Shown here one piece after another: positions 56,789-64,000 of a stretch of DNA of 64,000 bases; within the stretch, counting starts at the first letter, position 1, and the number at the start of each line of letters is the position of its first letter. The stretch is from Kitasatospora terrestris (lineage in GTDB: Bacteria; Actinomycetota; Actinomycetes; Streptomycetales; Streptomycetaceae): assembly GCF_039542905.1 (NCBI RefSeq), contig NZ_BAABIS010000001.1:4092001-4156000 (forward strand), written 5' to 3'. The notes below the pieces were generated by a model. That model was not told the origin of the DNA. It did not search any database and saw nothing but the letters and a program-made list of their open reading frames with translations. Both the position numbers and the translations under genes were made by a program.

Positions 56789-57931
56789 ATGAGCGCTAAG
56801 GACTACGTGGAGAAGGACTACTACAAGGTCCTCGGCGTGCCCAAGGACGCCACCGCCGCCGAGATCAAGAAGACGTACCGGAAGCTCGCCCGCGAGTTCC
56901 ACCCGGACGCCAACAAGGGCGACGCCAAGGCCGAGGAGCGCTTCAAGGACATCTCCGAGGCCTACGACGTCCTCTCGGACGACAAGCGCCGCAAGGAGTA
57001 CGACGAGGCCCGCTCGCTGTTCGGCTCGGGCGGATTCCGGCCGAACGGCGCCGCCGGCGGCTCCTTCGACTTCGGCGACCTGTTCGGCGGGGCCGGCCCG
57101 CAGGGCGGCGGCGGGCTCGGCGACGTGTTCGGCGGCCTGTTCAACCGCGGCGGCCGCACCGCCCAGCCGCGCCGCGGCGCCGACGTCGAGACCGAGGTCA
57201 CCCTCTCCTTCGAGGAGGCGGTCGACGGCGCCACCGTCCCGCTGCGGATGACCAGCCAGGCCGCCTGCCGCTCCTGCGCCGGGACGGGCGCCAAGGCCGG
57301 CACCACCCCGCGGGTCTGTCCGACCTGCGTCGGCGCCGGCACCGTCAGCCGCGGCCAGGGCGCCTTCGCGCTCTCCGAGCCCTGCCGGGACTGCAAGGGC
57401 CGGGGCATGATCGTCGACGACCCGTGCACCGTCTGCCACGGCAGCGGCCGGGCCTCCTCCGCCCGCACCATGCAGGTCCGCATCCCCGCGGGCGTGCAGG
57501 ACAGCCAGCGGATCAGGCTCAAGGGCAAGGGCGCCCAGGGCGAGCGCGGCGGCCAGCCCGGCGACCTGTACGTCACCGTGCACGTCGACGCGCACCCGGT
57601 CTTCGGCCGCAAGGGCGACAACCTCACCGTCACCGTGCCGGTGACCTTCCCCGAAGCCGCGCTCGGCGGCACCATCGAGGTGCCGACGCTGAACGGCCCC
57701 GCCGTGAAGCTGAAGCTGCCCGCCGGCAGCGCCAACGGCCTCACCATGCGGGCCCGCGGCAAGGGCGCCACCCGCAAGGACGGCACCCGCGGCGACCTCC
57801 TGGTCACCGTGGAGGTCGTCGTCCCCAAGCACGTCACCGGCGACGCGCTGGACGCCTTGGAGCAGTACCGCGAGGCCACCGCCTCGGACGACCCGCGAGC
57901 CGCCCTCTTCAAGGCGGCGGAGGGAGCGTGA
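56789..57931 (+). CDS. dnaJ: co-chaperone DnaJ (Hsp40)
   Basis: A 380-aa DnaJ: J domain (about 8-72, YYKVLGVPKDATAAEIKKTY and HPD in FHPDANKGD), Gly/Phe-rich region, four CxxCxGxG-like zinc repeats (CRSCAGTGAKAG, CPTCVGAGTV, CRDCKGRGMI, CHGSGRASS preceded by CTVC) and C-terminal substrate domains. It stimulates the DnaK ATPase. GGGAGGTGGCGG precedes the ATG. Confidence 0.97.
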   Translation: MSAKDYVEKDYYKVLGVPKDATAAEIKKTYRKLAREFHPDANKGDAKAEERFKDISEAYDVLSDDKRRKEYDEARSLFGSGGFRPNGAAGGSFDFGDLFGGAGPQGGGGLGDVFGGLFNRGGRTAQPRRGADVETEVTLSFEEAVDGATVPLRMTSQAACRSCAGTGAKAGTTPRVCPTCVGAGTVSRGQGAFALSEPCRDCKGRGMIVDDPCTVCHGSGRASSARTMQVRIPAGVQDSQRIRLKGKGAQGERGGQPGDLYVTVHVDAHPVFGRKGDNLTVTVPVTFPEAALGGTIEVPTLNGPAVKLKLPAGSANGLTMRARGKGATRKDGTRGDLLVTVEVVVPKHVTGDALDALEQYREATASDDPRAALFKAAEGA

Positions 57932-57938
57932 TCACCCC

Positions 57939-58448
57939 ATGACCCCGACCCCCGACAGTCCCATCGGCCCCGGCCTCGGCGAGGGCCTGCCCGGCCCCGC
58001 CGGCCCGACCGCGCGCCGCGTCACCGCGACGGCGTACGTGCTCACCGAGGACACCCCGGTCTACGTGATCTCGGTCGCCGCCGAGCTCTCCGGCCTGCAC
58101 CCGCAGACCCTGCGCCAGTACGACCGGCTCGGCCTGGTCTGCCCCGACCGCACCGCCGGCCGCGGCCGGCGCTACTCCGCGCGCGACATCCAGCAACTGC
58201 GCGAGGTCCAGCGGCTCTCCCAGGACGAGGGCATCAACCTGGCGGGCATCAAGCGCATCATCGAGCTGGAGAACCAGGTCGCCGCCCTGCAGTCCCGGGT
58301 CGCCGAGCTGGCCGACGCCCTCGACGGCGCCGCCGCCACCCTCCAGCAGCGCGAGGCCACCATCCACGCCTCCTACCGCCGCGACCTGGTCCCCTACCAG
58401 CAGGTCCAGCAGTCCAGCGCCCTGGTCGTCTGGCGCCCCAAGCGCTGA
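57939..58448 (+). CDS. hspR: heat-shock repressor HspR (MerR type)
   Basis: A 169-aa MerR-like repressor: about 40 extra N-terminal residues, then the helix-turn-helix VYVISVAAELSGLHPQTLRQ and YDRLGLVCPDRTAGRGRRYS, then a coiled coil. It binds HAIR elements upstream of dnaK together with DnaK, closing a feedback loop. It lies seven bases after dnaJ, as the last gene of the operon. Confidence 0.95.
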   Translation: MTPTPDSPIGPGLGEGLPGPAGPTARRVTATAYVLTEDTPVYVISVAAELSGLHPQTLRQYDRLGLVCPDRTAGRGRRYSARDIQQLREVQRLSQDEGINLAGIKRIIELENQVAALQSRVAELADALDGAAATLQQREATIHASYRRDLVPYQQVQQSSALVVWRPKR

Positions 58449-58461
58449 CCCCCCGGTCCCG

Positions 58462-58500
58462 AGCCGCCGACGCCCCTCTGTCCGGGGGGTGCCGGCGGCT
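58462..58500 (+). terminator. terminator of the dnaK operon
   Basis: AGCCGCCG (58462-58469) pairs with CGGCGGCT (58493-58500), and GCCCC with GGGGT/GGGG inside after a small internal loop. It lies 14 bases past the hspR stop. Confidence 0.7.
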
Positions 58501-58640
58501 TGCCGATCCGTGAGACAGTGCAGATCACACAGTCTGACTATTCCTTTACGGTGCCTTGCCCGAGCGGAGTCCCCCGCGAAGGCATTCACCCTAAGATCAC
58601 AATGGAGCACGACCCAGCCGGGCAGAGCAAGGAGCCACAT

Positions 58641-59627
58641 ATGAGTGGACGGGAGTCGTCCGGAACAGTCGGCAACACGTCGACGCTCTCGATGGAGGCT
58701 CGGACGCTCTACCTGAAGATCGTCGAGGACGGCGGGAAGCTGCACCGCGACACCGCCGTCTGCGGTGCCGAACTCGACGAACTCGTGCGGATCGGCCTGC
58801 TCGTGCCCGATTCGGACGAGCCCGGAATTCTGGTCGCCGTCGATCCCGCACAGCTGTCCGACAGCCTCAGCAAGGGGTGGCAGCGACAGGCACTGGATCT
58901 GCTCTCCCAGGCCGTATCCATTCCCTCGGAATTCCAGGAACTGGTCCAGGCGTTCCATGTTCCGGAAAAGAGCGGCGGGTCGATCGAGCACGTCCGCGGC
59001 AAAGTCCTGATCAATCAGCGCATCGCCCAGGTCGTGGCAGCCGGAATGGAAGAGGCCCTCGCCATGCAGCCCGGCGGCCCCCGGCCGCCCGATGTGCTCG
59101 CGTCAATGATCGAACGCGACCTCGACACGCTGCAGCGCGGTACCACCATGCGCACGATCTATCACGCCAGCACCCGCTACCACCAGCCCACTCGGGACTA
59201 TGTGGCGACCCTCGCGAAGGCCGGCGGACAGTACCGGACGCTCGACGAGCCCTATACCCGGCTGATTGTGATAGACCGTCGAATTGCCGTCATACCGCTG
59301 CTCGACGACATGAATCTCGCGGTATTCATTCACGATCCCGCGGTGGTCAATTACATGGCCGAGGAAGTATTCGAGAAGTGCTGGAGCCGGGCACTCGATT
59401 TCGACGGCGACCGGGCCGTTCCGCAGCAAGTGGTGTCGCGACTTCGGCAGACCATCATCGACCTGCTGCTGGCGGGCACCAATCACCGCGTCATCGCCCG
59501 GAGGCTCGGCATCAGCGAGCGCACGCTCGCGCGGCACATCGCCGAAATGCGGGAGGACTACAACGTCGAGTCGCTGTTCCAGCTCGGCTACGTCCTGGCC
59601 CGCGCGTCACACGAAACCCCGTCCTGA
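58641..59627 (+). CDS. LuxR-tailed regulator (paralogue 1)
   Basis: A 328-aa regulator: N-terminal winged-helix-like part (LSMEARTLYLKIVEDGGKLH; ELDELVRIGLLVPD), a central domain with MRTIYHASTRYHQPTRDYVA and YTRLIVIDRRIAVIPLLDDM, and a C-terminal LuxR/GerE helix-turn-helix (LLLAGTNHRVIARRLGISER; TLARHIAEMREDYN). The ATG at 58641 has AAGGAG six bases upstream. It has the same plan as the genes at 60919 and 62828 and at the left edge of the window. It is convergent with the secreted peptide gene at 59736-59909. Confidence 0.87.
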   Translation: MSGRESSGTVGNTSTLSMEARTLYLKIVEDGGKLHRDTAVCGAELDELVRIGLLVPDSDEPGILVAVDPAQLSDSLSKGWQRQALDLLSQAVSIPSEFQELVQAFHVPEKSGGSIEHVRGKVLINQRIAQVVAAGMEEALAMQPGGPRPPDVLASMIERDLDTLQRGTTMRTIYHASTRYHQPTRDYVATLAKAGGQYRTLDEPYTRLIVIDRRIAVIPLLDDMNLAVFIHDPAVVNYMAEEVFEKCWSRALDFDGDRAVPQQVVSRLRQTIIDLLLAGTNHRVIARRLGISERTLARHIAEMREDYNVESLFQLGYVLARASHETPS

Positions 59628-59735
59628 CCCAGCATCGGCTGTGGCTGCCCCGGCAGCTCCGCGCCACGCTTCCCGCGAGCGGAGACCGAGTCCCCACGTC
59701 CGGGCGCCACACCCGCCGGCGGTCGAGGTGCGACC

Positions 59736-59909
59736 TCAGGTCCAGGCGAGATCGTCGGCCGCAGCCGCCGCGGCCACCGTGCCGTTGGCCCCACTGTCCG
59801 CCAACTGCGCTCCACTCCCGGCCTGCGCAAAGCAAGCAACGGCCAGCGCAGCCGCGCCGACGGCAAGCGAGATGACAGCCTTACGGACAAACCGGTGCAT
59901 GCGAGACAT
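59736..59909 (-). CDS. 57-aa secreted peptide ending DDLAWT
   Basis: A frame from ATG 59909 to TGA 59736 with GGAAGGGG seven bases upstream. It encodes a basic N-terminus (MSRMHRFVRKAV), a hydrophobic core (ISLAVGAAALAVACFAQA) and a polar/Ala tail (GSGAQLADSGANGT, then an Ala run and DDLAWT). Signal peptidase cleavage after AQA would leave a mature peptide of about 27 residues. I do not recognise the family. A small exported peptide next to several LuxR-type regulators could be a signal; other roles (antimicrobial or RiPP-like precursor) are possible. Confidence 0.75.
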   Translation of the reverse strand: MSRMHRFVRKAVISLAVGAAALAVACFAQAGSGAQLADSGANGTVAAAAAADDLAWT

Positions 59910-60259
59910 GCGCCCACCCCTTCCTTCAAGTTCTGCTGATCGGACTTAATCGGCAGTCCTAGCACATTCGTTCACATGATGCCGTACAAGGCTGGAAGGT
60001 GTCACCTGACGCGCTCGCGACGATGTGCGTCATCTCCCTGCCAGGCATCCACATGACACGGGCCAGACCTGGACGCAGCCTTGGCGCCCGATGGACGATC
60101 AGTTCGCGCTCAATGGTCTCGGCGAGACCACCACACTTGCCGATGTACCTTCAATTGTTCGCTCAGTAAAACATCTCGGCTCGTCTGTTTGAGCAGCCAT
60201 CAACCGAAGCGCCCTCCGGCACCAGTCCCACCCGGTCGGCCATTCTCCCCGGAGTCGAC
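59910..60259. other. divergent promoter region
   Basis: A 350-base gap between the leftward peptide gene and the rightward deoxyribosyltransferase-like gene. It is noticeably less GC-rich than its surroundings (for example CAATTGTTCGCTCAGTAAAACATC near 60150). No gene is apparent. Confidence 0.5.
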
Positions 60260-60886
60260 ATGAGTGAGCCCCACCTGCGTCAACGCGCGGCCCAGACCCC
60301 CGAGGGCCGGCGTGCACGTGTGTTCCTGGCCGCGCCGCTGATGCGGCTCACCGGTCCGGCCGACAGCGTGGTGACGCTCGCCAGCCGGGCGCGGCTGACC
60401 ACCCTGCGCACCACGCTGCTGCGCAGCGGCGCGGCGGTCTACAGCGCGCACCACAGCGACGCCTGGACGGTGGCCGGCCGCGCGCCGGAGCCACGGGTGC
60501 CCTCGGACTTCCGGGCCCTGCAGACCGCCGACCTGGTGTTCGCGTACGTCGGCGCGCCGCTGTCGGCCGGGGTCAGCCTGGAGCTGGGCTGGGCGTCGGC
60601 GCTGCGCAAGCCGATCGTGCTGCTGGTGGACGAGGCGATCACCCACAACCCGCTGATCGCCACGATCGAGCAGGTCTCCCCGGTGCTGCCGCTGGTCTTC
60701 GACGACACCTGGTCGCAGGACGCGCTGCACCACACCGTGGAGACCGCGCTGGACTGGGCGGGCATGGCGCTCTCGCTGCGCGGCGGCTTCTGGACCGCCC
60801 CGGGCGACCAGTTCCCGCGCCCGCGTCGCGAGCCCCCGGCAGGCGGCCCGTACGGTTTCTGGTCCTCCGAGGTCGCGACCGGCTGA
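60260..60886 (+). CDS. nucleoside 2-deoxyribosyltransferase-like (SLOG-type fold) protein
   Basis: A 208-aa protein with the family's Rossmann-like pattern: RVFLAAPLMRLTG (first strand and loop), TADLVFAYVGAPLSAGVSLE followed by LGWASALRKPIVLLVDE. In nucleoside deoxyribosyltransferases this Asp/Glu-containing region binds the nucleoside; related SLOG-like domains make or sense nucleotide signals. CGGAG precedes the ATG. It lies between the peptide and the LuxR operon. Catalytic activity is not certain. Confidence 0.75.
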   Translation: MSEPHLRQRAAQTPEGRRARVFLAAPLMRLTGPADSVVTLASRARLTTLRTTLLRSGAAVYSAHHSDAWTVAGRAPEPRVPSDFRALQTADLVFAYVGAPLSAGVSLELGWASALRKPIVLLVDEAITHNPLIATIEQVSPVLPLVFDDTWSQDALHHTVETALDWAGMALSLRGGFWTAPGDQFPRPRREPPAGGPYGFWSSEVATG

Positions 60887-60887
60887 C

Positions 60888-60907
60888 GGCCGGCCGGACG
60901 GCCGGCC
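60888..60907. terminator. bidirectional hairpin terminator
   Basis: GGCCGGCC, loop GGAC, GGCCGGCC: an 8-bp stem between the convergent deoxyribosyltransferase-like and LuxR genes. Confidence 0.7.
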
Positions 60908-60918
60908 CACCCGCCGGC

Positions 60919-61896
60919 TCAGTCCGCCGACGGACCCTCGGCTCCCCGCATCTGCCAGCCCAACTGGAAGAGGGTCTCGGCGTCGTAGAGCTCGCGCAGG
61001 CGGGAGATGTGGCCGGCGACGGTCCGCTCGCTCAGCCCGAGCCGGTTGGCGATCGCCCGCTGGGTCAGGCCCTTGGCCAGCAGCCGGCCGACCTGCTCGT
61101 GCACCGGCAGGCTCTCGGCGCTGTCGCTGACCGAGCCCCACTGGACCCGCTCCGCCCGCTCCCAGTCCCGTTCGAACACCCCGACCAGGAAGCCGACCAC
61201 CGCCGGGTCCTCGATGAAGGCCGCGCTGCTGTTGTCGGCGGAGGCGGGGATGATCGCCACCCGGCGGTCGAACAGCAGCACCCGGGTGAACGGCTCGCTG
61301 AGGATCCGGATCCGCTCGCCCCAGTCGGTGACCTGCGCCGCGTAGCGGACGGTGGCCTCGTCGAAGCGCGCCGCCGGCTGGTAGAGCGTGCGCAGCCGGC
61401 CGCCCTGGGCGAGGTACTCGCGGGTGCGCGGCAGTGCGTACTCCAGGTGGTCCGCCGGCCGGGCCCCGCCGGGCTGGGCCGCCAGCACCTCCTCGCGGCA
61501 CTCCGCCTCCAGCTGGACGATCCGGTGCCGGATCTCCCGGAAGTCGTCGATGTGCTGGATCTCACTGGAGCGGTCCACCTTGCGCGGGGTGGCGTCGTAC
61601 GCCTCCGTCAGCTCGGCCAGCAGCGAGGGCATCTCCTCGGCCTGGACCAGCATCCGGGTGCCGGCCGAGCGGAGCTCGGCGCTGATCCGCTCGCTGACCG
61701 AGCGCGGGTTGACCGCGGTCAGCGATTCGTCGGCGGTGTGGTGGATCACCAGGCCGAGCTCGATCAGCCGCAGCACGCCGGCCACGTCCTGCTCGACCGC
61801 CTCGCGGAAGCCGACCCGTCCGCCCTGCTCGAGGATCGCCTGGTAGAGCTTGCGCTCCGCCTCGTTGGGCAGCGATCCCGCCTTCAACCCACTCAC
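60919..61896 (-). CDS. LuxR-tailed regulator (paralogue 2)
   Basis: A 325-aa regulator with N-terminal winged-helix part (EAERKLYQAILEQGGRVGFR), central domain (LRTLYQPAARFDEATVRYAA, FTRVLLFDRRVAIIPASADN) and LuxR helix-turn-helix (LAKGLTQRAIANRLGLSERT, then HISRLRELYDAETLFQLGW). The GTG at 61896 overlaps the stop of the upstream pseudogene (GTGA), so it was translated as the last gene of a three-gene leftward operon. Confidence 0.87.
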   Translation of the reverse strand: MSGLKAGSLPNEAERKLYQAILEQGGRVGFREAVEQDVAGVLRLIELGLVIHHTADESLTAVNPRSVSERISAELRSAGTRMLVQAEEMPSLLAELTEAYDATPRKVDRSSEIQHIDDFREIRHRIVQLEAECREEVLAAQPGGARPADHLEYALPRTREYLAQGGRLRTLYQPAARFDEATVRYAAQVTDWGERIRILSEPFTRVLLFDRRVAIIPASADNSSAAFIEDPAVVGFLVGVFERDWERAERVQWGSVSDSAESLPVHEQVGRLLAKGLTQRAIANRLGLSERTVAGHISRLRELYDAETLFQLGWQMRGAEGPSAD

Positions 61897-62835
61897 TCCG
61901 CACCTCGCATCTGCCATCCCAACTGGAACAGCGTCTGAGCGCCGTAAACGTCACGCAGACCCGCGATATGTCCTGCCACCGTTCGCTCGCTCAGCCCAGC
62001 CGGCCGGCGACCGCCCGCTGGGTGAGGCCCTCGGCGAGCAGCTGCCCGATCTGTTGGTGAACCGTCAGACCGTCCCGCTGTCCGAGATCTTCCCACCGGA
62101 CCCGCTCGGCGCGCTCCCAGTCCCGCAGGAACGCGCTCACCAGCGTGTCGACCGCGGCCGGTTCACGGACGAACGCGGCGCTGCTGTCGTCCGCCGCCGC
62201 CGGAACCACCGCGATCCGGCGGTCGAAGACCGTCGTTCGCCGGAAGGGCTCGTCCAGGACCCGGAAGCGCATCCCCCAGCCGGTGGCCCTGGCCGCGTAG
62301 CGCGCCGTGTTGCCGTCCTGCTTGGCGGACGGCTGGTAGAGGACCGAGGCGGCTACTCCCGGGCCATCGTCCGGCGCGGCCGGGACTCGTCCGCCGGCAG
62401 CTCGGCCGGTCGGTGGCCCGGTCGGGCGGCCGGCACCCCCTGCCGGCACTCGGTCTCCAGCTGCAGCACCTGGTGGCGGATCTGGGCCTTCTCGTCGACG
62501 TGCCGGACGGTGGCGACGCGGTCCCCGGTGCGCGGGGCGCCGTCGTACGCCTCGGCGAGGTCGGCCGGCTCCTCGGCCACCCGGTCGGCGCGGCGCAGGC
62601 GGGCCAGGCCCTCGGCGCGCAGGCGGTTGCCGGTGCGCTCGGCGGCCGCCCGCGGGTCGACGGCGCCGAGCGTGCCGTCGGGGGTCCGGTGGACCAGCAG
62701 GCCGCGCCGCACCGGGGCGAGGACGGCGTCGGCGTCCTCCGGCACCGCCTCGTGGAACGAGGTCCGCCCGCCTTGGGCCGGCACCGCCAGGTACATCGCC
62801 CGCTCCGCCGCGCCGGGCGCGGCCCGTTCAGTCAC
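61893..62835 (-). pseudogene. LuxR-tailed regulator paralogue broken by two frameshifts
   Basis: Three frames together cover a full regulator. Frame 1 (62835 to about 62360) gives the N-terminal half (TERAAPGAAERAMYLAVPAQ ... VLQLETECRQGVPAARPG) and stops at 62353-62355. Frame 2 (about 62360 to 61991) gives VLYQPSAKQDGNTARYAARA and FDRRIAVVPAAADDSSAAF up to LTQRAVAGRLG, then TGA. Frame 3 resumes at once as ERTVAGHIAGLRDVYGAQTL and ends in LGWQMRGAE. The second shift fits loss of one C in what should be GGGCCTGAGC near 61994-61998. Both intact neighbours keep this segment in frame. Confidence 0.85.
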
Positions 62836-63805
62836 GGCGGCTGCCGCGCATCAGCCAGCCGAGCTGGAAGAGCGTCTGGGCGCCGTAGCGCTCCCGCAGC
62901 CGGGAGATGTGGCCGGCCACCGTCCGCTCGCTCAGGCCGAGCCGGGAGGCGACCCCGCGCTGGGTCAGACCGGTGGCGAGCAGCCGGCCGACCCGGTCGG
63001 AGACGGAGCGGGTGACCTGACGGGCGTCCACCTGGTGCCACTGGACGAGGTCGGCGCGGGCCCAGTCCCGTTCGAAGCAGGCGACCAGGAAGGCGACGGC
63101 GGCCGGGTCGGAGAGCAGGACGGCGCGACTGTGGTCGTCGGCGGCCGGGATGACGGCGCACCGGCGGTCGACGATGATCATCCGCTGGTACGGCTCGTCG
63201 AGGAGGCGGAACCCGGCCCCGAGGGCGGTCAGCTCGGCGGCGTACTCGACGGTCATCGGCTCGCCGAGGACCATCGGCTGGTAGATGGTGCGGAGCTTCC
63301 CGCCGCGGCCGACGAAGGCGCTGTCCTGGGGCCTGGCGAGTTCGAGGCTGGAGGGGGGCCGGGGGCCGGGCTGGGCGGTGAGCAGCTCCTCCTTGCAGTC
63401 GGAGACGAGCTCGGCGATGCGGTGGCGGATCCGGTCGCGGCCTTCGAGGTAGACGGTGGGGCGGCTCTGGTCGGCCTCGCGGGGCATCGCGTCGTAGGCG
63501 CGGGCGAGGCCGGCGAGGGCGTCGGGCAGCCGGTCGGCGTTCTGGAGGAGGCGGGCCGCCCGGGAGCGCATGTCCGCGCCCAGCCGGTCGCCGACGGAGC
63601 GGGGGCTGACGGCGAGGTAGGCGGCGTCGATGGGGTTGGCCATGACGAGGCCGATCGTGAGCAGCTGGTCGATCGCGGGCCGGTCGGCGTCGGTGACGGA
63701 GGCGACGGGGATCCGGCCGCCCTCGGCGAGGATGGCGAGGTAGCGGCGCGCCGCGGCTTCGTCGGGGAGGCCGTCGCCCTGGTCGGTTGCGGGTTCGGCG
63801 GCCAC
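62828..63805 (-). CDS. LuxR-tailed regulator (paralogue 3)
   Basis: A 325-aa regulator, first gene of the leftward LuxR operon: N-terminal part (AAARRYLAILAEGGRIPVAS; IDQLLTIGLVMANP), centre (LRTIYQPMVLGEPMTVEYAA; YQRMIIVDRRCAVIPAADDH) and LuxR helix-turn-helix (LATGLTQRGVASRLGLSERT, then HISRLRERYGAQTLFQLGW). The GTG at 63805 has GCAGGAGAG upstream. The next frame starts inside its 3' end (8-base overlap). Confidence 0.87.
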   Translation of the reverse strand: MAAEPATDQGDGLPDEAAARRYLAILAEGGRIPVASVTDADRPAIDQLLTIGLVMANPIDAAYLAVSPRSVGDRLGADMRSRAARLLQNADRLPDALAGLARAYDAMPREADQSRPTVYLEGRDRIRHRIAELVSDCKEELLTAQPGPRPPSSLELARPQDSAFVGRGGKLRTIYQPMVLGEPMTVEYAAELTALGAGFRLLDEPYQRMIIVDRRCAVIPAADDHSRAVLLSDPAAVAFLVACFERDWARADLVQWHQVDARQVTRSVSDRVGRLLATGLTQRGVASRLGLSERTVAGHISRLRERYGAQTLFQLGWLMRGSRRD

Positions 63806-63900
63806 GTCGAGCTCTCCTGCCGGTCTCCTCGGGTCTGTGCGCAGGACATGCTCTCAGCAGCGTCGGCCTGCGGGAACGCGGGAGGCCCGCGTCCGGGCGT

Positions 63901-63946
63901 GTTCCCCGGGGCCAGCGCGCAGTTGCACTCTGAAACCCCGGGGAAC
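63901..63946. promoter_or_regulatory. 11-bp inverted repeat upstream of the LuxR operon
   Basis: GTTCCCCGGGG (63901-63911) and CCCCGGGGAAC (63936-63946) are perfect arms with a 24-base spacer, about 95-140 bases upstream of paralogue 3. Each arm contains the palindrome CCCCGGGG. It may be an operator pair for a LuxR-type regulator or the terminator of a gene beyond the window. Confidence 0.55.
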
Positions 63947-64000
63947 CCGCTCGGTTCACGCCGGTCCTGTGACGCTTTCGGCGAGGCGGAGCAGCAACGC

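Overview
The window is GC-rich DNA (low 70s percent by eye) with actinomycete codon use: third positions are almost all G or C, and there are many GTG starts and leaderless or GTGA/ATGA-coupled genes. Gene content (DasR/KorSA-type GntR regulators, an ECF42-type sigma factor, an SCO3933-like protein, HspR with HAIR sites, families of LuxR-tailed regulators) points to Streptomycetaceae, that is Streptomyces or Kitasatospora. It looks like chromosome with one integrated element.

Layout. 1-9.8 kb: small regulators and enzymes: a TrmB/LuxR-type regulator, a TipA-like MerR regulator, an aquaporin, an FMN reductase, GNAT enzymes, a MarR regulator, a MerR-thioredoxin pair with a dyad promoter shared with a divergent leaderless GNAT gene, a TauE/SafE permease, and a DGPF/YCII protein translationally coupled to an ECF42-type sigma factor. 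9.7-22.5 kb: carbohydrate use: a secreted CBM3-GH16 protein; a das-like amino-sugar operon (binding protein, two permeases, GH20) divergent from a DasR-like GntR gene with dre-like sites between them; the remnant of an ECF sigma gene; a ROK regulator facing a GH1 beta-glucosidase; a serine beta-lactamase-fold hydrolase. 21.1-29.3 kb: a five-gene oligopeptide-type ABC transporter ending in a second GH1, with a LacI regulator, probably for beta-glucoside or cello-oligosaccharide uptake. 29.5-32.8 kb: a xylFGH-like sugar ABC operon.

33.08-45.98 kb: a complete actinomycete integrative and conjugative element (AICE, pSAM2/SLP1 type, about 12.9 kb) in a tRNA-Gly(CCC) gene, bounded by a 44-bp direct repeat. 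It carries integrase, excisionase, an HUH replication initiator, an FtsK-like translocase, spread-type membrane proteins, a KorSA-like repressor with three copies of its probable operator, a Pif-like Nudix protein, a NERD protein, a GGDEF protein flanked by 27-bp repeats, three tiny Cys-rich proteins and a strongly folding non-coding block. Near attL is a lower-GC cargo block: a CPCC protein and an unusual two-gene membrane-protein operon.

46-58.5 kb: core chromosome: a small Cys-rich protein, dcd, an AlaX-like editing protein, a Yip1-like membrane protein, an NDP-sugar pyrophosphorylase, a LamG-fold membrane protein, a large membrane Fe-S oxidoreductase, and the dnaK-grpE-dnaJ-hspR heat-shock operon with HAIR-like operators. 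58.6-64 kb: a family of paralogous LuxR-tailed regulators (one frameshifted in two places), a nucleoside deoxyribosyltransferase-like protein and a 57-aa secreted peptide ending in DDLAWT. The first complete gene of the window has the same regulator architecture.

Best candidates for undescribed biology are the AICE cargo pair at 33955-35084 and the secreted peptide/LuxR-paralogue locus at 58.6-63.8 kb.
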